Source of the DNA: Propionibacteriaceae bacterium | GTDB taxonomy: Bacteria; Actinomycetota; Actinomycetes; Propionibacteriales; Propionibacteriaceae | NCBI GenBank assembly: GCA_031272685.1 | Contig: JAISTI010000232.1 | Coordinates: 1 to 6,715, forward strand | Direction of reading: 5' to 3' | DNA: 6,715 nucleotides | Part shown: piece after piece, positions 5,501-6,715 of the stretch | How the letters are laid out: the number at the start of each line of letters is the position of its first letter | Numbering within the stretch: position 1 is the first letter of the stretch | The notes under the pieces: model-generated | What the model was told of the DNA's origin: nothing | The model's database searches: none | What the model saw: the letters and a program-made list of their open reading frames with translations, nothing else | Translations under genes and position numbers: made by a program

Positions 5501-6715
5501 TGATGCCGGCCGACCCCACCCGGACCACTCCGATAACGCTCACTCTGAGTACCCTCGATGCTTCCGGGAAGAACCGGGTGCATTTGCGGTATTGGGCCGA
5601 GGAGACGCCGGAACTGCGATGCGGGCAGGCCGGCGCGGTCTGCCGCGAGTATTTGGGGCAAAGCTGGGTGCTGCAAGACGAGTTGAGCGTGGAGTTTTGG
5701 GATGTCGGCGTCTTCGCGGCCAAAGCCTTGGAGGGCTTGACGGCCGCCGGGGCCGACTGGGCCGCCGACATGGAATCGCCCGGATACGACACCGTGCAAT
5801 ACCAGGCTGCGACTGCTGACAGCCCGCGGGTGCTGCTCACCCCCTACCGGCACTTCTACTACGCCCGGAACAGCTACACCCTCAGCTACGACATGCGCGG
5901 CGTAGGCGCGCAAATCCCGTCAGTCCAACTGAAATATGGCTATCCACTGGCCGATTATGGCGATCCGGCGCCGGACGTCTTGGGCGCCGACGGCGGCATC
6001 GCCGCGCGGTTCCGCGGCTGGTTTGCCGACGCGAACCTGACCTTGCCATTCGACTTCGGGCAGCCGATGGGCGCCGGCTCGCTCACCGTCTTCGCCAAGT
6101 GGGAGGCCACCGACCATCTGCTCACCTTCGTAGACGCGGACGGCTCGCCGCTAGCTGCCGACGACACCGACACCCAAGGGGTGGCGGACGGGGCTACCGC
6201 CAACTTCGAATCCCTCACCATCGGTGGGCTGCGCTTTCAGGCCGGGGCCCTGAACGACCCGGTTCGCGGCCTGTTCACCGGCTGGGATTACCGCGGGGGC
6301 GACGGCGAACTGCGGGCTTTCCCGCAAACTACGCAGATCTACAAGGACTACACCCTGTACGCGCACTGGAAGACCAGCGGGCTCTACGCCTACTACCACA
6401 ACCCCAACGGCAAGCTGCTGCACACCGACACCGGCGCCGACGGCGGTGGGTTCTCCCAGGGGACGGCCGTGGTCGCCACCGATCCGGCTGCGGAAGCGAT
6501 CGACCCCGGATGCAAAGACGGCCAAGCGTTCACCGGCTGGCGAATCGGCGGGGCCGGGGCCGTCTACCTGCCCGGCGCGGCCTTCCAGATGTCTGGCGAG
6601 CCGCACCTGTACGCGTTCTGCCTGGCGCAGGAGGATTCCGGGCTGCTGGTTACCCTCACCTACGCTTCCAATACCGGGACGGTGGTGGCCGGGGCCGACG
6701 ACGCGGACCATGACG
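2434..6715 (+). CDS. Giant secreted InlB B-repeat / Listeria-Bacteroides repeat surface protein; 3' end outside window
   Basis: No stop interrupts this frame from 2434 to the window edge, giving 1,427 visible codons. Residues 1-25 form a signal peptide. Beta-grasp-like InlB/Listeria-Bacteroides repeats follow, recognised by a strand, an F-x-GW core and an ending such as LTVYALW or LTVFAKW (for example residues 412-493 with FRGWF, and FRGWF again at 1193). Between them are a module opening with PYQVVYWVEKPN (from 114 and 832), a DxDGDG acidic loop (232 and 949), and a module ending GAVYLPGAA...PHLY-x-FC (to 660 and 1396). The entire series occurs twice. Proteins of this type are long cell-wall stalks or adhesins; InlB repeats are non-catalytic. 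No enzyme motif is seen. The cell-wall anchor, if any, lies beyond the window. The gene sits 155 bp after the protease gene on the same strand. ATG 2431 is the only other plausible start. Confidence 0.93.
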   Translation, partial: MHSRMLRVALPIFAFSLVAGSLASAVIPEAEAEPAAQVVLSFDAQGAANPDPIAVPKGSTLGDVTLPLPTSITRPNYIPRYWSLTPGGAEAPLTHVLDSDTTLYLKWDGLSGVPYQVVYWVEKPNLGVNFTPRPGNPAHYNFAYSEPVGGAGTAGDLIGQPGIGADIEINSIPDPAFFGKEDPLHWSTWQATEPTVLNGDGTTIVNVYCELLPYRITFPVDPTGMGRAMRGDPDGDGQATEYRQGEPYVLDFQFGDSLGGRWPSPATGWDFEDPDGLAYSYWSHPQLAVDSGDWQTQRTEITGAMMPADPQTTGYEVSLAWTAETESVTMHYWAEPLPGQEADQDIPRREYDGREWVLLPQLSAAVPPTTDFRSKAIPGFQAGVQGDFSDTTTGPALAEAQAADGSWRKYANHYYRRLVSTLKFDTRGHGTADVVDDVPFGAPLAKYEALSKQADEPGWRFRGWFVDDACTLRFDFELSMPGQNLTVYALWESTDTTATFKDSDGSALAEDGSDTQGVQRGHTIDFANLTIGGQRYVAHETNDTARGALEGWDYRPTPTAEKLPFNADTPLQGDITLYARWQTEGLALTYHDTYGNVVATDDGGGPGYRNGVWTTAIGGKDSYCSTGREFLGWRISGIGAVYLPGAALQVFGGPHLYPFCPVGGTGAFNVEVVQPDSFVVSFLDGYGQVILSRLVPPGAMLDPPVSAEIAGMAYDSAKLFDGRWQAEGGSAPYDFTQPVTGNLRLEPVLLDSIVITFDTKGTPLEPLRVRQGAAAYEVAIPDVHSLSRDGFTPEYWTLDANTASPAQLPSDYAFDSDTTLHAVWTAVPDGLPYQVVYWVEKPNMGVNFTPVPGNPDHYDFAYAEAAPRRGTAGQTIGGPGADVVIDTLPSPVLAGNPAVVDLEHPLRWASWQYTQEKTLDGTHTVVNVYAALNTYRFRFRLYGTTMEFDHDGDGEPTSFTGDFYYSYKFGQRPGKGWPHPDNGAVFTNPSGQVYDYWTAPTGGMAVSSTRSWQTPRTVVTAAMMPADPTRTTPITLTLSTLDASGKNRVHLRYWAEETPELRCGQAGAVCREYLGQSWVLQDELSVEFWDVGVFAAKALEGLTAAGADWAADMESPGYDTVQYQAATADSPRVLLTPYRHFYYARNSYTLSYDMRGVGAQIPSVQLKYGYPLADYGDPAPDVLGADGGIAARFRGWFADANLTLPFDFGQPMGAGSLTVFAKWEATDHLLTFVDADGSPLAADDTDTQGVADGATANFESLTIGGLRFQAGALNDPVRGLFTGWDYRGGDGELRAFPQTTQIYKDYTLYAHWKTSGLYAYYHNPNGKLLHTDTGADGGGFSQGTAVVATDPAAEAIDPGCKDGQAFTGWRIGGAGAVYLPGAAFQMSGEPHLYAFCLAQEDSGLLVTLTYASNTGTVVAGADDADHD
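2545..4689 (+). repeat. Protein super-repeat unit 1 (about 715 codons)
   Basis: Unit 1 contains, in order: a beta-grasp module VVLSFDAQG...TTLYLKW; the YWVEKPN module; the DPDGDG module; a module with MMPAD, HYWAEPL and EWVLLPQLS; the FRGWF InlB-type repeat; a module with DTQGV, LTIGG and EGWDYR ending ITLYARW; the paired-Cys module ending LYPFC; and a further beta-grasp-like module (FVVSFLDGYGQV to LRLEPVLL). Each of these except the last has a counterpart in unit 2 in the same order. The counterpart of the last, if there is one, would fall at or past the window edge. Confidence 0.88.
4690..6715 (+). repeat. Protein super-repeat unit 2 (cut by window edge)
   Basis: Unit 2 repeats unit 1 module by module. 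Offsets between matching landmarks rise gradually from 2,145 bp (F2557/F4702) through 2,154 (YWVEKPN block) and 2,196 (FRGWF, LTIGG) to 2,208 (GAVYLPGAA), always multiples of three, so small in-frame insertions have accumulated. Conservation is uneven: 28 of 34 residues agree from PYQVVYWVEKPN onward, while the segments between landmarks have diverged strongly. After LYAFC (6601-6621) the sequence no longer aligns clearly with unit 1. Confidence 0.88.

Noticed and set aside
4818..5819. 333-codon + strand frame inside the giant gene
   Set aside because: It is a shifted-frame reading of unit 2 with Arg/Gly-rich sequence and no motifs. The main frame keeps the repeat similarity throughout this stretch.
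4306..5913. 535-codon open frame on the - strand
   Set aside because: It lies entirely antisense to the giant gene, whose frame carries clear repeat homology and a signal peptide. Its translation is Gly/Arg/Val-rich and low in recognisable motifs, as expected of a GC-driven shadow frame.

Overview
The window is GC-rich with strong G/C preference at third codon positions. It carries two large genes on the + strand, each cut by a window edge. Both encode secreted, modular surface-type proteins typical of host-associated Gram-positive bacteria. GC content plus these protein families suggest an Actinomycetota member (for example Actinomycetaceae or Coriobacteriia). That placement is inference from family distribution; no phylogenetic marker is present.

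Region 1 (2-2278) is the 3' part of a papain-like (C1A) cysteine protease gene. Its parts in order are: end of a propeptide; catalytic domain with Cys, His and Asn motifs; a lectin-like beta domain of the kind that follows bacterial C1A proteases; an acidic Pro/Ser/Thr/Asp/Glu stalk with a 48-bp tandem repeat; a bacterial Ig-like module; and a C-terminal fibronectin type III module. The last two modules are strikingly lysine-rich. No sortase signal is seen.

Region 2 (2279-2433) is a short intergenic gap packed with inverted repeats: a terminator-like hairpin just after the protease stop, a good sigma-70-like promoter candidate whose -35/-10 spacer contains a near-perfect palindrome, a GC-rich hairpin in the presumed leader, and a Shine-Dalgarno.

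Region 3 (2434-6715, open at the right edge) is a single reading frame of at least 1,427 codons. It has a signal peptide followed by InlB/Listeria-Bacteroides-type beta-grasp repeats and related modules. The whole set of modules is present twice, as two tandem super-repeats of about 715-736 codons; the second is cut by the window edge. Conserved within both copies are a YWVEKPN block, a DxDGDG acidic loop, FRGWF repeats and a cysteine pair exactly 36 residues apart.

Together the genes look like a cell-surface locus: an exported protease beside a giant adhesin- or stalk-like protein. A functional link (processing of the adhesin, or joint action on host glycoproteins) is possible but is inference from adjacency only. 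I see no RNA genes, insertion sequences, CRISPR arrays or phage genes. The many other open frames on both strands are GC-driven shadows.
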